DNA of 64,000 nt from Protopterus annectens (taxonomy: Eukaryota > Chordata > Ceratodontiformes > Protopteridae). Made by a program: the position numbers and the translations under genes. The notes beneath the pieces are model-generated. The model had not been told where the DNA came from, made no database searches, and saw only the letters and a list, made by a program, of their open reading frames with translations. The stretch covers positions 399,734,770 to 399,798,769 of the forward strand of contig NC_056738.1 in NCBI RefSeq assembly GCF_019279795.1. The letters are read 5' to 3'. How positions within the stretch are numbered: position 1 is the first letter of the stretch; every line of letters begins with the position of its first letter. Shown here one piece after another: positions 1-11,629 of this stretch.

Positions 1-329
1 AAAAGTTTTCATCCCTGTAATAGGAGGAGTTCACCAGAATAAATAAATGTAAAAAATTCCCTCTATTAAATACCCCCAACCCTGGAAGTGATAAAATCCA
101 AATCAGAAACTATACATCATAAATTATAATTCAGTGTGTGCAATAAAACAATAAAAGTATGCATTAACCACATACATTTTAAACCTGTTAACGTATTTAA
201 CCTCTTCTGCTTGCAATCACAAAACAGAAATAATGGATCCATGATCATTCAGACCAAGCAGAACATTAGTATAATGTGCCAGCATAACTATTTTTTAAAT
301 CAGAGACATCTTTATTAAATTATTACTTA

Positions 330-1375
330 TGACACAGGCAATCATACATTTATATAAATGAAAACAAATTGTATTGACATATTTTCAGTTGCAAACATTA
401 TATATCACTTAGAATCTATCAAGTCATAGTCTGTCAAACATTACAAAGCTTGTTCAATTCCTGCCTTCCCTTAAACCTCATTCCTCCTCCAAAACATTAT
501 TCTGCATGTGTTATTCCCACAATTTCCATTTTTTGTCTGTAATTTGCTTTTCTAAATATCCTACTTCCAGTTTTTTTATCTATATTACAATATTCTCTAC
601 TTGTAGCACAGTTGGTTTAGACTTTGATTTCCATTTTCTAATAATTGCTTTGCTTTTTTGGCAAACACCAGAACTAAACTCAGCAAGGCCTTACTATGTC
701 TAAACAATTCCAATTCTGTGTCGTAGCTCAAAAAAGAATTTCCTTAGTTATACCTATTTGCTCACCTAGTATTTCTGTTAGAGTTGTCTGCATGAATTGT
801 TAAAGTCTGCCAACTCAGTACACTTCCAAAAATGTGTTCCCAATTGTCCCTTTCTTCCCCATCACACCTGCAACATTTGCAATCTACCTGAGGAAAAATT
901 CTTTGGAGCCTGCTTGCAGTATAAAAATACCTGTGCAAACACTTCCAAGCAAAGATCCTAAATCTTGTAGACTTTGTTGCTTATTTGGGAGACCTACATC
1001 TGTCCCCAGTTATTTCTTTGTGAATTGCTTACCCAGCCTCTCTTCCCAATCCTTTCTAACCTCCTCTGATTGATTCCTGTAGTTATCAAGCAGTATTTTA
1101 TATGCCCTACTAATTATACCTTTTTAATAACAGCTTCTGATCTAGATTCTATTAAAAACTTTACTGGTGCTGGTCTTTCACTTAGGATCCTCCTATTTCT
1201 TTCACTTTGCCTATACTCTGATATCAATCCTTTTTAGTGAAGGCAATCTCTAGCCTGCAGTCCTAATGAACCCCTGGCCTCTTCCCATTGTATTACCTTC
1301 CCCTCTGCTAACATAACTCTTTGCATTCCAAAAAAAATCTCCCCAGTTACCATCTCTCTCATTCTTAATAATATA
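330..1375 (-). mobile_element. L1/Tx1-like LINE, ORF2 C-terminal fragment
   Basis: Read on the minus strand, about 1260 down to 780 encodes the carboxy-terminal part of an L1-superfamily ORF2. A cysteine block (C..CDGEERDNWEHIFW.C) resembles the CWRC..G...H.W..C signature that follows the reverse transcriptase in L1 and Tx1 elements. A 3' UTR-like AT-rich tail runs to about 330. A second copy of the same family lies at 48120-49020, and the two align along most of their length (shared phrases such as ATTCCTGCCTTC and GTGAAGGCAATC). The coding frame is broken by several changes. The upper boundary, where it meets Penelope-like sequence near 1380, is approximate. Confidence 0.6.
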
Positions 1376-1379
1376 TTCA

Positions 1380-2036
1380 TAACAAAGAAAACAAACTTCT
1401 TAAAGTGCTGACATGAAATACTATGCTCTGCTAAAGCATTACTTAAATGATCAGTTCTAATACAATTCAAATGTTCATAAATGTGTTGTCTTAATTTTCT
1501 TTTAGTTTTATCTATATAAAAGCATTTGCATGTTAAGCATATTGCCGTGTAAACAACTTCTCAGATCATACAATTAAAATGACCATTAGGTACAAATAGG
1601 TTTAGAACAACACTAGGTCCTTGTGAAATAAACTGTCACTGCTGGCATGCTCCACACAAAAAGTACATTTAATGTGTTTGGATTGTGACCACTCATTATA
1701 TGACTTAATGTTTTTCATATTTGTGTTTTTTTTCTGTACACAAAAGTTGGTGTAGGACTGATTTTGTTCCTGATAATATAAATTAATGACCAGTTTTTAT
1801 GGAATAATATCTTTAATTCCAGCACTATCCATGATATAAGTTAGTGCCATATTAATATTAATACTGTCCACAACTTTTTTATGATTATATTTAAATAAAG
1901 AGACTTCTAAAACAGAATTAAATTTCTCTAACCTAGTCTTTAAAATCTCTTTTTTGATGTTTAATACTAAATTCTTAGGCAAAGTTGAATAATGGGTTAA
2001 TACTTGTTTATGTACTGTCAAAAAGAAAATAGACAA
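1380..2036 (-). mobile_element. Old Penelope-like element remnant (GIY-YIG region)
   Basis: The minus strand near 1550-1400 encodes CKCFYIDKTKRKLRQHIYEH, clearly related to the GIY-YIG endonuclease segment CKSFYIGKTERTLRRRIYEH of the younger element at 3645-5474. Upstream in the same sense is a cysteine motif (CTFC) like the zinc-binding linker before GIY-YIG in Penelope-like elements. The open stretch 1797-2036 may be more of the same element but is not recognisable. The copy is broken, with several interruptions, and older than the neighbouring composite element. Confidence 0.55.
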
Positions 2037-2039
2037 GGG

Positions 2040-2970
2040 GTTTAAAAAGCATTCTCTTGCTGTTTAAAGTTCAGGAAGTGCTGTATTGCTTATTTTATAT
2101 ACCTAATCATTGGGAAAAGTTATTTATGTAAGTTAATAGCAAAAGTGTACATTTGTTAATATGTGCAGAATTTAAAAAAACATTATAATTAGATGAGTTC
2201 AGTTCAGTGAATGGACTTATTGGAATACGCATTGTTTGGTACAAATGTCGATAAGTCTGATGGTAACATGAAAGCAATAGTAATACATTATGAGTGTGAA
2301 AGAACGCATCCAAATTAAAATTAAATTAAATGAAATAAAAAATATCTTGGTGAACTTGCATGATAGGTTGGTGGTAGTTTATCAGTAAAACATGCTTTTG
2401 CTTTGGAGTAAAGGTATATGGCTTATTGTGAGACTTTCACAAAGCAGCACAGTCTTATCAGGTCTGAGCTCCATAAGGTGAATTCCTAATTCTCCTGTTA
2501 GGTGTCACCCTTGTGGTAAGGCAGAGCCATTAACCCCCATCCTCCCCCTCCAGCTTCTGCCACTACTTGAACTCTGGTCATCTGAGATGTAGTCATGGCT
2601 TTAACCTGTTAAACCACAGAGCTGGCTAACCAGACCTATTATTAAATACAGTGTTGAATTCTGTTGCCTTGGAAGAAGCTACCTGAAACAACTTATCAAG
2701 GTATGGTGATTTCTTTGTGGAGGAATCAATGGTCTAGAAAAGCTTAACTATTCAGAAGGTCTTTAGGAATTGACATTTGATTATTTTTCTTATAGCTGAC
2801 CTCTTCTTTGTCTAAAGGTAGTGCCTGATCCAGATATATTTCAAAGTCTATGCCTGGAATGCACTGCTGGCAAGATAACCCCAAACTGGGGAACCTAATA
2901 CCAAAAATACATATCAGTAATAGAAACAATGTCAGTGTCTTCTAGAATTGTGAAATAAATTACCCTTTTT
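2040..2970. other. Repeat-derived intergenic DNA with a possible tRNA-SINE
   Basis: No gene is seen. On the minus strand about 2640-2480 a tRNA-like pair of motifs occurs (CTCTGTGGTTTAACAGG as an A-box-like stretch, then CAGAGTTCAAGTAG as a B-box-like stretch), suggesting a decayed SINE. The rest is AT-rich DNA without a recognisable family. Confidence 0.35.
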
Positions 2971-3644
2971 AGCAATAAAACAAGACAGACCCACGACCTG
3001 GAAGGTGGCTCTGGAAATCCAGAATAAAAAGCAGATAAAATACTGGTGTTCCTTCTTCCGCTGAAGCAGAAAATGAAAGGCTGCAAATTGAATAAAATTT
3101 TCTTGCTTTAATGAAACAATCGAAACCAACAATCTCCTCAGCTTTACCAGCCTGATGCTGAGCTTTTTCAAGATACAATGAAATCAAGCTAGTTGCTCTT
3201 TATATACATAGAGACAATCTAGTCAATAATTCAATTAATAGGGAAGAAGGTCTAATTAACCCTTCAAATCCCTTACTTGCACAAAACATATTTGTGAACA
3301 ACCATTGCTAAGCACAACTCACTGCAGTGTTCAGAAATGTATATATATAAAAACAATAATCAATTGTTAATATGCACATAGATTGCCATAAAAATATACA
3401 ATATTAAAAACAATATTCAAAAGTCAATGCTGTGTACTTATTTGTGTATTTAATATTCTACCCAACCATACCACAATAATCAGGTAGTAAATACTGTAAT
3501 GCCTTGGCTAATGAATTTGTGACTTGTAAAATCTATTAATAATTTCATAGCGTGAAACACTCTAAAAAATATTTAAATACGATGTGTATTATTCAAAATG
3601 TTGTTTCTGTATGTAAATCCTAAAAACACTAAAAAAACAAAAAT

Positions 3645-6012
3645 TCATAATTTTGCCTTCCTTAGCTTCAAGACGCTACTGATACTGCAAGCGTCATTAA
3701 GCCCTGGCCGCCTTCCCGCGTCTAATCTCAACTGCCAAATTAATTCTTTATATTCTAAAAGGGACCCCCAGTCACCACCCCTCTCATTCATCTTTACCTG
3801 TTCTAAAATAATAAATTTAATTTCCATATTGGGACAAAAGAGGGAATGTCTATAGAAAGCATTAGTTTCCTTTTTCTTAATTATGTCGTACTGATGTTCA
3901 TAAATGCGCCTTCTAAGGGTTCTCTCAGTCTTTCCTATGTAGAAACTTTTACATCTTGTACATAAACCCAAATAAACAATGAATTTAGCATTACAATTAT
4001 AATAGCCCCTTGGTTGACATAGGAATTTTCTTGATGGTAAATATAATCTATGTCCATTAAATATAGCTGGGCATTGTTTGCACATTCCACATTTATATGT
4101 GCCTTCTTTTTTGTTGCCACTGCATGTCATTGGTTTAGTCTGATTCATTTCTAACATTTCTTTTATATTGGTACCCCTACGTCTAATGAATCTAGGAACC
4201 TCTGGGATCATACTACCCAACCTGTCATCCAGCCTTAGGATCGGCCAGTATTTCTTTACACTATTTTCCACAACATCATGGTCAAAACCAAAGGTATGGA
4301 TGTATCCTTTTTGTTCCATGTTCTGCAGGCTGCTGCCTACTTGGCATATTGGTGTACCCGTAGTGTCTAGGAGAGGTGGATATTTTGTTTCCCTGCAACT
4401 AATAATTTCTGCTGCTAATTCTTCAACCAAAAGGCTTGGATACCCTCTTTCAAGGAATCTTTCTTTTAGGAAACTAATTTCTTCCATAAACACCTGTGTT
4501 GTGTTGCACATTCTGGAGGCACAGATGAATTGCCCCTTAACTATGCCTCTTTTTTGATATTCAGGGTGGTTACTTTTAAAGTGTAAAAAAGCATTTGAAT
4601 AGGTGGGCTTCCTAAGCACACTTGATATAAACCTATTGTTAACTTTGTCCTTAACCAAATGCACATCCAAATAATTCAAGTTATCCAGACTCAATGAGTG
4701 CGTGAAGGTTAAAAAAGAAGTAGTGTTGTTGATATAATGAATAAATTCCTCCATGTTTGCCCTAGTACCACTCCATATAAGACAAATGTCATCAAGAAAT
4801 CTGACATAATGCTTAATGTGCTGTGCCCACTCTGTGCCAAAAATGTATGTGTGTTCCCATTTATGCAACACTGTGCTTGCATAAACTATGGCACAGGCTG
4901 CCCCCATTGCAACACCTGATTTTTGCCTATAAAAGTGACCATTGAAACAAATGAAATTGTTTTCCAAGATTAATTCCATTAACTCCACCATCAAGTTTGT
5001 GGTGTTGGGAGTAAGTTTCGCTTCATTAACTAAAACATCACTAAACCATTCCAGTCCTGTAGCGTGTGGTATACTGGGAAACAGTTGAACAATATCTATA
5101 GTTACCAACAAATAATCTGGATGGTATGATAGGGATTGTAGACCCCTGAGGAAATCCCAAGAATCCCTGCAAATATACTTTAAAGAAGTAGCAAATTGTT
5201 TCAAAGTATGGTCTATAAATTTCCCAATAGGTTCTGTTATACTCCCTTGTCCAGATACTATAGGTCTAAAATGTAAGGGGTCCAGACCTTTGTGTGTTTT
5301 CGGGATGCCAAATATTACAGGAATTTTTGGCTTGGCAAAAATTATACAATTTTTCATTGAAAACCCCTTGCAAGAGGTGGTCATACAAAATGAAAGTAAT
5401 TCTAGAGTATGCCATATGTAACTCATTACTAGACACCTGCTCATACTGCTCCGGGTCTTGTAACATCCGTTCAATGTACTGGATATAGTCAGAATTATAC
5501 ATCAGAACTAACCCCCCCCCCTTGTCTGTTTTCATAGCCCTACAGCTATTAATTTTAAGATCCTTAATTAAATTCATCTCATTCCTACTAATATTATGGG
5601 GGTCATTCCTTTGCTTTTTATTGTTAATCATCCTGATGTCTTTTTCCATCATTTCTTCAAATATTTTTACTATTGGATCCATAGGTGGGTTAAATGTACT
5701 CTTACGTGAAAGTTCCATACTTACAGGAAGTTCTCCTTTAAAATAAAGCATTAAATTCAGTTGCCTACTGAACATTTTTAAGTCTATTAACTCCTGTTCC
5801 ATCCTGTTAGAAAATGCTGGCACAAAATGCAATCCCTTAGTAAATAAATCAAAGTGTTCTGTTCCCAAACTAATGCTAGTATAATTGTAAATCGAAAAAT
5901 TATTTTCTGTTACCACTGTAACCTTGTTTGAAACATCTATACTAGCTTCTGCGTTGGTCGTGGATGAATAACTGAGAGTAGCCTGTATATCCTGATCTAT
6001 TTGTTCCCCCAC
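3645..6012 (-). pseudogene. Penelope-like reverse transcriptase with GIY-YIG endonuclease
   Basis: This enzyme copies element RNA into DNA and nicks the target site. In order on the minus strand: an N-terminal part ending in a KTDKGGGLVLM block; the RT entry PVIFGIPKTHKG and RPIVSGQGSITEPIGKFID; motif A LLVTIDIVQLFPSIPH; motif B GVAMGAACAIVYAS; motif C VRFLDDICLIW (FLDD); a cysteine linker CGMCKQC; and the GIY-YIG domain IVYLGLCTRCKSFYIGKT followed by ERTLRRRIYEH. These are diagnostic of Penelope-like elements and exclude LINEs, which have APE or restriction-like endonucleases. The reading occupies two overlapping frames, so this copy is treated as an inactive but fairly young fossil. Confidence 0.85.
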
Positions 6013-7100
6013 CCCTGAAAAAATCTGTTCCCCCTTCCCCCCTCCCTGTTTGGGGGAAAGTGAAAATCCAGATGTAAAGTACCTCTATCTTTCTCCACAA
6101 ACCCTTGGTTATATCTTGGTGTCTCATAGGTCATTTCTGTTCTGTAACCTCTATTGAAGTTTCCCTGTGCACCACTATTACTGTTGTTATACTGCTTAGC
6201 TTTAATTGGCAGTGGATAGGCCACCCCTTCATTATATTCCTTTAAGTCCCTCTCTAATTTATGTATCTTGCGGTTTAAAATTCTCAAACAATGTTGGTCA
6301 ACCTCCTTAAAAATGTTATCATAATTTCGTTTAACAGAAACAAATCTTTCATCATTAATTAAACTGTTATTCAAAACATTTAAATCATTCAATAAGACTT
6401 CTGCTTTTGTTTCATATTCTTCCACCATGACTTCTAACATTTCTATACCAGCACGATTGAATACACCACACAATTTTTTGTAATAATTAGAGTCCTTTTG
6501 CACATTGTTGGGAAATTTGAAACACCTTAGTCCCTTCGGTATTCTTCCCACTTTAACACATTCCTTTAGGTAATCAATTTCCAATTGGTTTGCTTTAAAG
6601 GAATAAAGCTTATCACAAAGAATGTTAAAATCTTTTTCTATGCCAGCATTAAAGTCAGAATTACTGTTTGAATTACTATTTAAATTGACAGTACCTTCAC
6701 GAAACCAAAATTGCTGACCAGCCCATGCTCCAAAGTCAAAACGCTTCTCCTGCATTCCAGATTCATTAGGCACGACATTGCTGCCCTTACTACTATCATT
6801 ACCATTTCGCTTTAAACCTGCCTGCTGATTGCAGGTTCCCAGACAAGTACCACTACCGGTTTGCTCATTGCACTCATTATGAGCGGAGGTGCGTCTTCTC
6901 TTCCGCTCTAAGCCCTGCTGCTGGTTACCTGGAAAAACCATTGGTCGCTCAACTCCACTACTGTTGAGCATGCTAGTCAACTGGGTTAGCTTGTCTAGCA
7001 CCTGGTTAAACTCCGCCCTTGTAACCGGTGCACTGTCCTCTCGTGGTTTAAGTAGCTGGGGAGTATCAGAGAAAGTACTCTGCGCTCCTTCTTCCGCCAT
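5997..7100 (-). CDS. Penelope-like element ORF1 protein (367 aa)
   Basis: This is an open frame of 367 codons from an ATG at 7098-7100 (product begins MAEEGAQSTF) at the inner edge of terminal repeat B. The frame stays open a further 89 codons into the repeat, but the other repeat copies show that part is probably not protein. The product has a basic ERKRRRTS nuclear-localisation-like stretch, an Asn/Ser run (NLNSNSNSNSDFN), a helical middle rich in Lys and Glu (RILNRKIHKLERDLKEYNE) and a Gly/Arg/Asn-rich tail. No enzyme motif is visible. It precedes the RT reading and overlaps its open frame by 16 bases. I do not recognise a named domain; a nucleic-acid-binding accessory role is inference. 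Confidence 0.6.
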   Translation of the reverse strand: MAEEGAQSTFSDTPQLLKPREDSAPVTRAEFNQVLDKLTQLTSMLNSSGVERPMVFPGNQQQGLERKRRRTSAHNECNEQTGSGTCLGTCNQQAGLKRNGNDSSKGSNVVPNESGMQEKRFDFGAWAGQQFWFREGTVNLNSNSNSNSDFNAGIEKDFNILCDKLYSFKANQLEIDYLKECVKVGRIPKGLRCFKFPNNVQKDSNYYKKLCGVFNRAGIEMLEVMVEEYETKAEVLLNDLNVLNNSLINDERFVSVKRNYDNIFKEVDQHCLRILNRKIHKLERDLKEYNEGVAYPLPIKAKQYNNSNSGAQGNFNRGYRTEMTYETPRYNQGFVEKDRGTLHLDFHFPPNREGGRGNRFFQGWGNK

Positions 7101-7428
7101 GGATCCAGAACAAATCGCAAAAAAAACCAGGAACAAGCAAAAAGTACCAATAAAACAAGACAGACCCATGACCTGGAAGGTGGCTCTGGAAATCCAGAAT
7201 AAAAAGCAGATAAAATACTGGTGGTCCTTCTTCCGCTGAAGCCGAAAATGAAAGGCTGCAAATTGAATAAAATTTTCTTGCTTTAATGAAACAATCGAAA
7301 CCAACAATCTCCTCAAGCGCTTTCGCTCAGCCTGATGCTGAGCTTTTTCAAGATACAATGAAATCAAGCTAGTTGCTCTTTATATACATAGTGAAAATCT
7401 AGTCAATAATTCAATTAATAGTGAAGAA

Positions 7429-8516
7429 AATTCCTATGTCAACCAAGGGGCTATTATAATTGTAATGCTAAATTCATTGTTTATTTGGGTTTATGTACAA
7501 GATGTAAAAGTTTCTACATAGGAAAGACTGAGAGAACCCTCAGAAGGCGCATTTATGAACATCAGTATGACATAATTAAGAAAAAGGAAACTAATGCTTT
7601 CTACAGACATTCCCTTTTTTGTCCCAATATGGAAATTAAATTCATTATTTTAGAACAGGTAAAGATGGATGAGAAGGGTGGTGACTGGGGGTCTCTTTTA
7701 GAATATAAAGAATTAATATGGCAGTTGAGATTAGACGCGGGAAGGTGACCAGGGCTCAATGACGCTTGTAGCATCAGCAGCGTCTTGAAGCTAAAGAAGG
7801 CAAAATTATGAATTTTTGGTTTTTTAGTGTTTTTAGGATTTACATACAGAAACAACATTTTGATTAATACACATCATATTTAAATATTTTTTAGAGTGTT
7901 TCACGCTATGAAATTATTAATAGATTTTACAAGTCACAAATTCATTAGCCAAGGCATTACAGTATTTACTACCTGATTATTGTGATATGGTTGGGTAGAA
8001 TATTAAATACACAAATAAGTACACAGCATTGACTTTTGAATATTGTTTTTAATATTGTATATTTTTATGGCAATCTATGCGCATATTAACAATTGATTAT
8101 TGTTTTTATATATATACATTTCTGAACACTGCAGTGAGTTGTGCTTAGCAATGGTTGTTCACAAATATGTTTTGTGCAAGTAAGGGATTTGAAGGGTTAA
8201 TTAGACCTTCTTCCCTATTAATTGAATTATTGACTAGATTGTCTCTATGTATATAAAGAGCAACTAGCTTGATTTCATTGTATCTTGAAAAAGCTCAGCA
8301 TCAGGCTGAGCGAAAGCGCTTGAGGAGATTGTTGGTTTCGATTGTTTCATTAAAGCAAGAAAATTTTATTCAATTTGCAGCCTTTCATTTTCTGCTTCAG
8401 CGGAAGAAGGAACACCAGTATTTTATCTGCTTTTTATTCTGGATTTCCAGAGCCACCTTCCAGGTCGTGGGTCTGTCTTGTTTTATTGGTACTTTTTGCT
8501 TGTTCCTGTTTTTTTT
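7429..8516 (+). mobile_element. Inverted 5'-truncated Penelope-like copy
   Basis: This stretch is the reverse complement of about 2972-4030 with few differences. It begins within the endonuclease region (the open frame 7485-7748 encodes GLCTRCKSFYIGKTERTLRR and onward), continues through the 3' UTR and ends with terminal repeat C. The junction with repeat B of the long copy lies at about 7425-7432, where both partners share AAGAA, a short microhomology. It probably arose during the same insertion by template switching or twin priming; that is inference. Confidence 0.85.
8283..8330 (+). ncRNA. Hammerhead-ribozyme-like motif in Penelope terminal repeat C
   Basis: Penelope-like elements are known to carry minimal type I hammerhead ribozymes in their terminal repeats. 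Here a perfect six-base hairpin (GCTCAG at 8293-8298, CTGAGC at 8306-8311) is followed directly by GAAA, GCGC and TT (8312-8321), the order of stem II, core GAAA, short stem III and cleavage-site nucleotides. The other core strand (expected CUGANGA) reads TTGAAAA, two mismatches, so activity is doubtful. A TATATAAAG box lies about 30 bp upstream (8250-8258), as expected for an internal promoter. Repeat B carries the same motif on the minus strand (about 7303-7350); repeat A has lost half of the hairpin. Confidence 0.45.
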
Positions 8517-10069
8517 ACCTTTTTTATCAAAACAACTCATGTATTAACTTCATCCTATAATAATATTGATATGTACATGGGAAGGAAACAATGTCAACAG
8601 GGACTTATGGAGGTCAAACTTAATGAAGGCTAGTAAACTATAAACTTATTTATGTATTACATTTGTTTACTGGGTAATGACCATCTGGGCCAGAAACCCA
8701 TTTTCAGCTGTGACCTGGGGAGAAAAGCTCCAAACATACACTTGAGAAAATTTTAAAAACCTTGACAGTCATACTTACAAACCTAATTATCTCTTTCTTT
8801 AAAGTTATCTTGGCCTTTCTGATGGCTTTACCTTCTTTCATGACCTTGTCATAAGCATATTTCCCCTACTCCCTCCAGTTTTCATTCATATGTAACTTCC
8901 TACTACCTTGTTCTTTTTGTAGGCTGGTTGCTACCTTTCCTTACACTTCTTTCTTCTCCTGATAAAGCAATACATGATATTATTCCCCTTTATTCCTATA
9001 CTGATGCACCCCCTCCCAAAATGATCTTGGTCTGTTTTAATTTTCTGCCACAAAAATTCACTATAACTGAACTTTTTCCTGATTGCTTTATTTCTGGATT
9101 ATTCCATAATGTACTATTTAGAGGCTACAGTACTTCCATGTGCAGCAATGGACTGTATCACACCACTAAGTAATCAATTATATAAGAAGAACTGAATTTT
9201 TTGGGGGGGTCCAAGCTGCCTGATGACCATCATCCCTCCTTGCAATCTATTGACCAATTCATTTTGCACAATTAGTCCTCTTTGTGATCTATTGATCCAT
9301 TCTTTCATCACAGTATAGATAGCACCCATTCCTGTACCATTCATTCCCTTTGAGGACAGACTCACTTGAAGACGGTGGCTAACATTAGCACTCACATCAC
9401 CTTAGAAGGCCATGTTATGTCATCTCCCAATGTACACATGCTTACAGAAATATACTGAAGAGGACAACTATCAACAGCTTGGCTTGACTTAGTTAATCCT
9501 TTTTCTGTGGTTGTAATCATTGCCTGGAAATGTGGGGACTGGACAACTGGAACCACCACTCCCTCACCTTATGATGGACAAATCAGCATCAGCCACTTAC
9601 TCCCATCTTCTCCTCCCAGTTCTTCCAGAATTTGAACAGTTAGTTGAATTTGGGTCAGCTATGGTGCAGTCAAGGTTTTATCACTCTGCATCACATAAAC
9701 AGGCCACTGTTGCTTGCTTGTTGAGATTTCCATTAAAATCTCTATCACTTATCTTTTTAATTCCTTTTCCTCCTCCACCCTACACAAGTATAAAGTATAC
9801 GCTGTTTATTATATGCTATATTTTAGCTCACCCATTGATGCCTGAAATGTAAAAATAACAATGACTTCTCATTGATTTTACTCTCATGTTATCTGAATCA
9901 GGAAACATAAATAAATAAATTATAAGCATCATTAAAGATACTAAACCTAGATTTCTATCAAGGGCCTTACAGTCGTTATGTTGATTTTCCTCATGTGTGC
10001 CTTTCTTTTTAATGTATTGTAGTATCACTCACTGTGTTGCAGGTCCCATAGAGAGACAGAGACTGTGCG
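8517..10069. other. Unclassified intergenic DNA
   Basis: I recognise no gene. Near 9230-9310 two phrases of the type CAATCTATTGACC and TGATCTATTGATCC recur, hinting at a decayed tandem duplication. The rest shows no recognisable repeat family. Confidence 0.4.
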
Positions 10070-10092
10070 TGCGTGCGTGCGTGCGTGTGTGC

Positions 10093-10148
<56 letters not shown>
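10070..10148. repeat. (GT)n microsatellite with GCGT variants
   Basis: An almost uninterrupted GT dinucleotide run is preceded by GCGT units. Confidence 0.97.
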
Positions 10149-10149
<1 letters not shown>

Positions 10150-11629
10150 TAAAGCTATAAACAATTCTCTAGACTAGCTCTCTCTGCCCAGTTACCAGAC
10201 TAATAAAAAAACAAATATGATTTAGGTGCATGTACAGATGGAATAGAGAGTGGAATTCTAGTAGGGTAAAATGATGCTTTGTTGAAGAGAAGGCCATCTT
10301 GGTGTGTCTACATGGACAAAGCCTTCTTGTTGGGAATGAGACAAGACCTTTAATAGTCATTCAGCTAGAAAACAGTAAAGTTAGTATTTTGCTAGAATGG
10401 GGAGGATTATGCTCAGGAGATGAAAAGGAAATACGTGAATGAAAGCAGAATCTTAAAAAACAAAAACACAAAATACACACAAAAAGTATATTCTTCTTAA
10501 TCAGGTTGGCAGAGGTTGGCAAATAAAGTATGTGACAAATGAACAGAATGTGTGCTGCTTGATCATCCTTGAAATCTAAAATGTAATGTAGATTGGAATT
10601 TATTTATTTAATGTACTTTGTTTCCTGGGGCAGTACACTGATCAAATATAATCATTTGTAGGCTCAGCTTGGGTTACATACAGAGTATCAACAGTAAAGT
10701 AATATTAAAGGTAAAACAAAATTATATAGTATAGTGACATAACAACATAATGTAGATGGAAAAATATATACAAATATTTGCAAGAAAGTTTAACAAGAAG
10801 TATAATTGGGATTAATACAATGTATAATGTTATAAGTGAGGTAAATGTGGTCCAGCCAAAAGAACGGACATAATACATACAAATATGGAGGAAGGTTTTC
10901 TCAATGAAAAAAGAAGAAATTGTAGAATACTAAGAGCTACAATAAAAGAGTTAATAATAGGAGAAGTGGATATTAGATATATATTAGGGAATGGACAGGG
11001 CAAATGTGGAACAGTAGGTATAAGTTTATAAGCTGGAGAGGTTAGGAGATTAAGCAGCCAAGGTTCTCTGAGATTAATGTAACACTACAACCATGGGAGT
11101 TAAGTGGTATAGTCTGTGTTCTGACATGTGCACTTATATTATTCAGTTAGGTATTGTTTGAACTATTGTCTGAACTGGTTGTAGTCTCCAATTTCAGTAA
11201 GATCAAAAAGCAAAGATTCCCACAGTTTAGGAGCAAGAAAAGAGAAGCTATGGTCTGTGGAATGAAGTTTAGTGGTGGACTTATGAGAGTGGGCCCATTA
11301 GTGGATTGGCTTTTTAGGTTATAGTGTGGGTTAGTTTCATAGTTATGGGGATGGTGTGTCTTGGCATAGGAGTTTGAAGAGAAGGGGGTCAAGAAGAAGC
11401 TATGCCTTCAATGGGAAGCCAGCCTCCCATTCAACTTTCGTGTTTATCAGCTGCAGAGCATCATAAATTACAATTAATTTATGCTATAAAATGTGGGTCT
11501 ACTACATGCACTTAAATGCTAGAAGCTTGCAGCTGTCATGCCTCCTGCATGAAAGAGCAAATGCCCAGCTCCCACTAGCTCACTTCTCTTTAATTACATA
11601 CTCCTCCCACAGCCTGATCATAATAAACT
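10150..11629. other. Unclassified DNA, probably old dispersed repeat
   Basis: No coding gene is seen. The stretch 11190-11430 contains phrases such as TTCCCACAGTTTAGGAGCAAG and AATGGGAAGCCAGCC that read like a widespread vertebrate interspersed repeat, but I cannot name the family. The open frames in it look accidental. Confidence 0.35.

Larger units (their letters stand above)
2972..8516 (-). mobile_element. Composite Penelope-like element with inverted companion copy
   Basis: This is a Penelope-like retroelement (reverse transcriptase plus GIY-YIG endonuclease). The long copy lies on the minus strand: terminal repeat B at about 7139-7428 (its 5' side), ORF1, the RT/endonuclease reading, a 3' UTR and terminal repeat A beginning at about 2972. 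Joined to its 5' end is a plus-strand, 5'-truncated copy (7429-8516) starting inside the GIY-YIG region and ending with terminal repeat C. Hence 2972-4030 and 7429-8516 form a large inverted repeat. Such compound pseudo-LTR arrangements are known for Penelope elements. Outer flanks are similar (ATTACCCTTTTTAG at the left, TTTACCTTTTTTATC at the right), a possible imperfect target duplication. The three terminal repeats differ by few percent, so the insertion is fairly young; the reading is interrupted perhaps once or twice. Confidence 0.85.

Noticed and set aside
8269-8547. 92-codon open frame in the Penelope terminal repeat, also present in repeat B
   Set aside because: The frame is not kept in repeat A and spans the promoter and ribozyme-like region. 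It is more likely non-coding.
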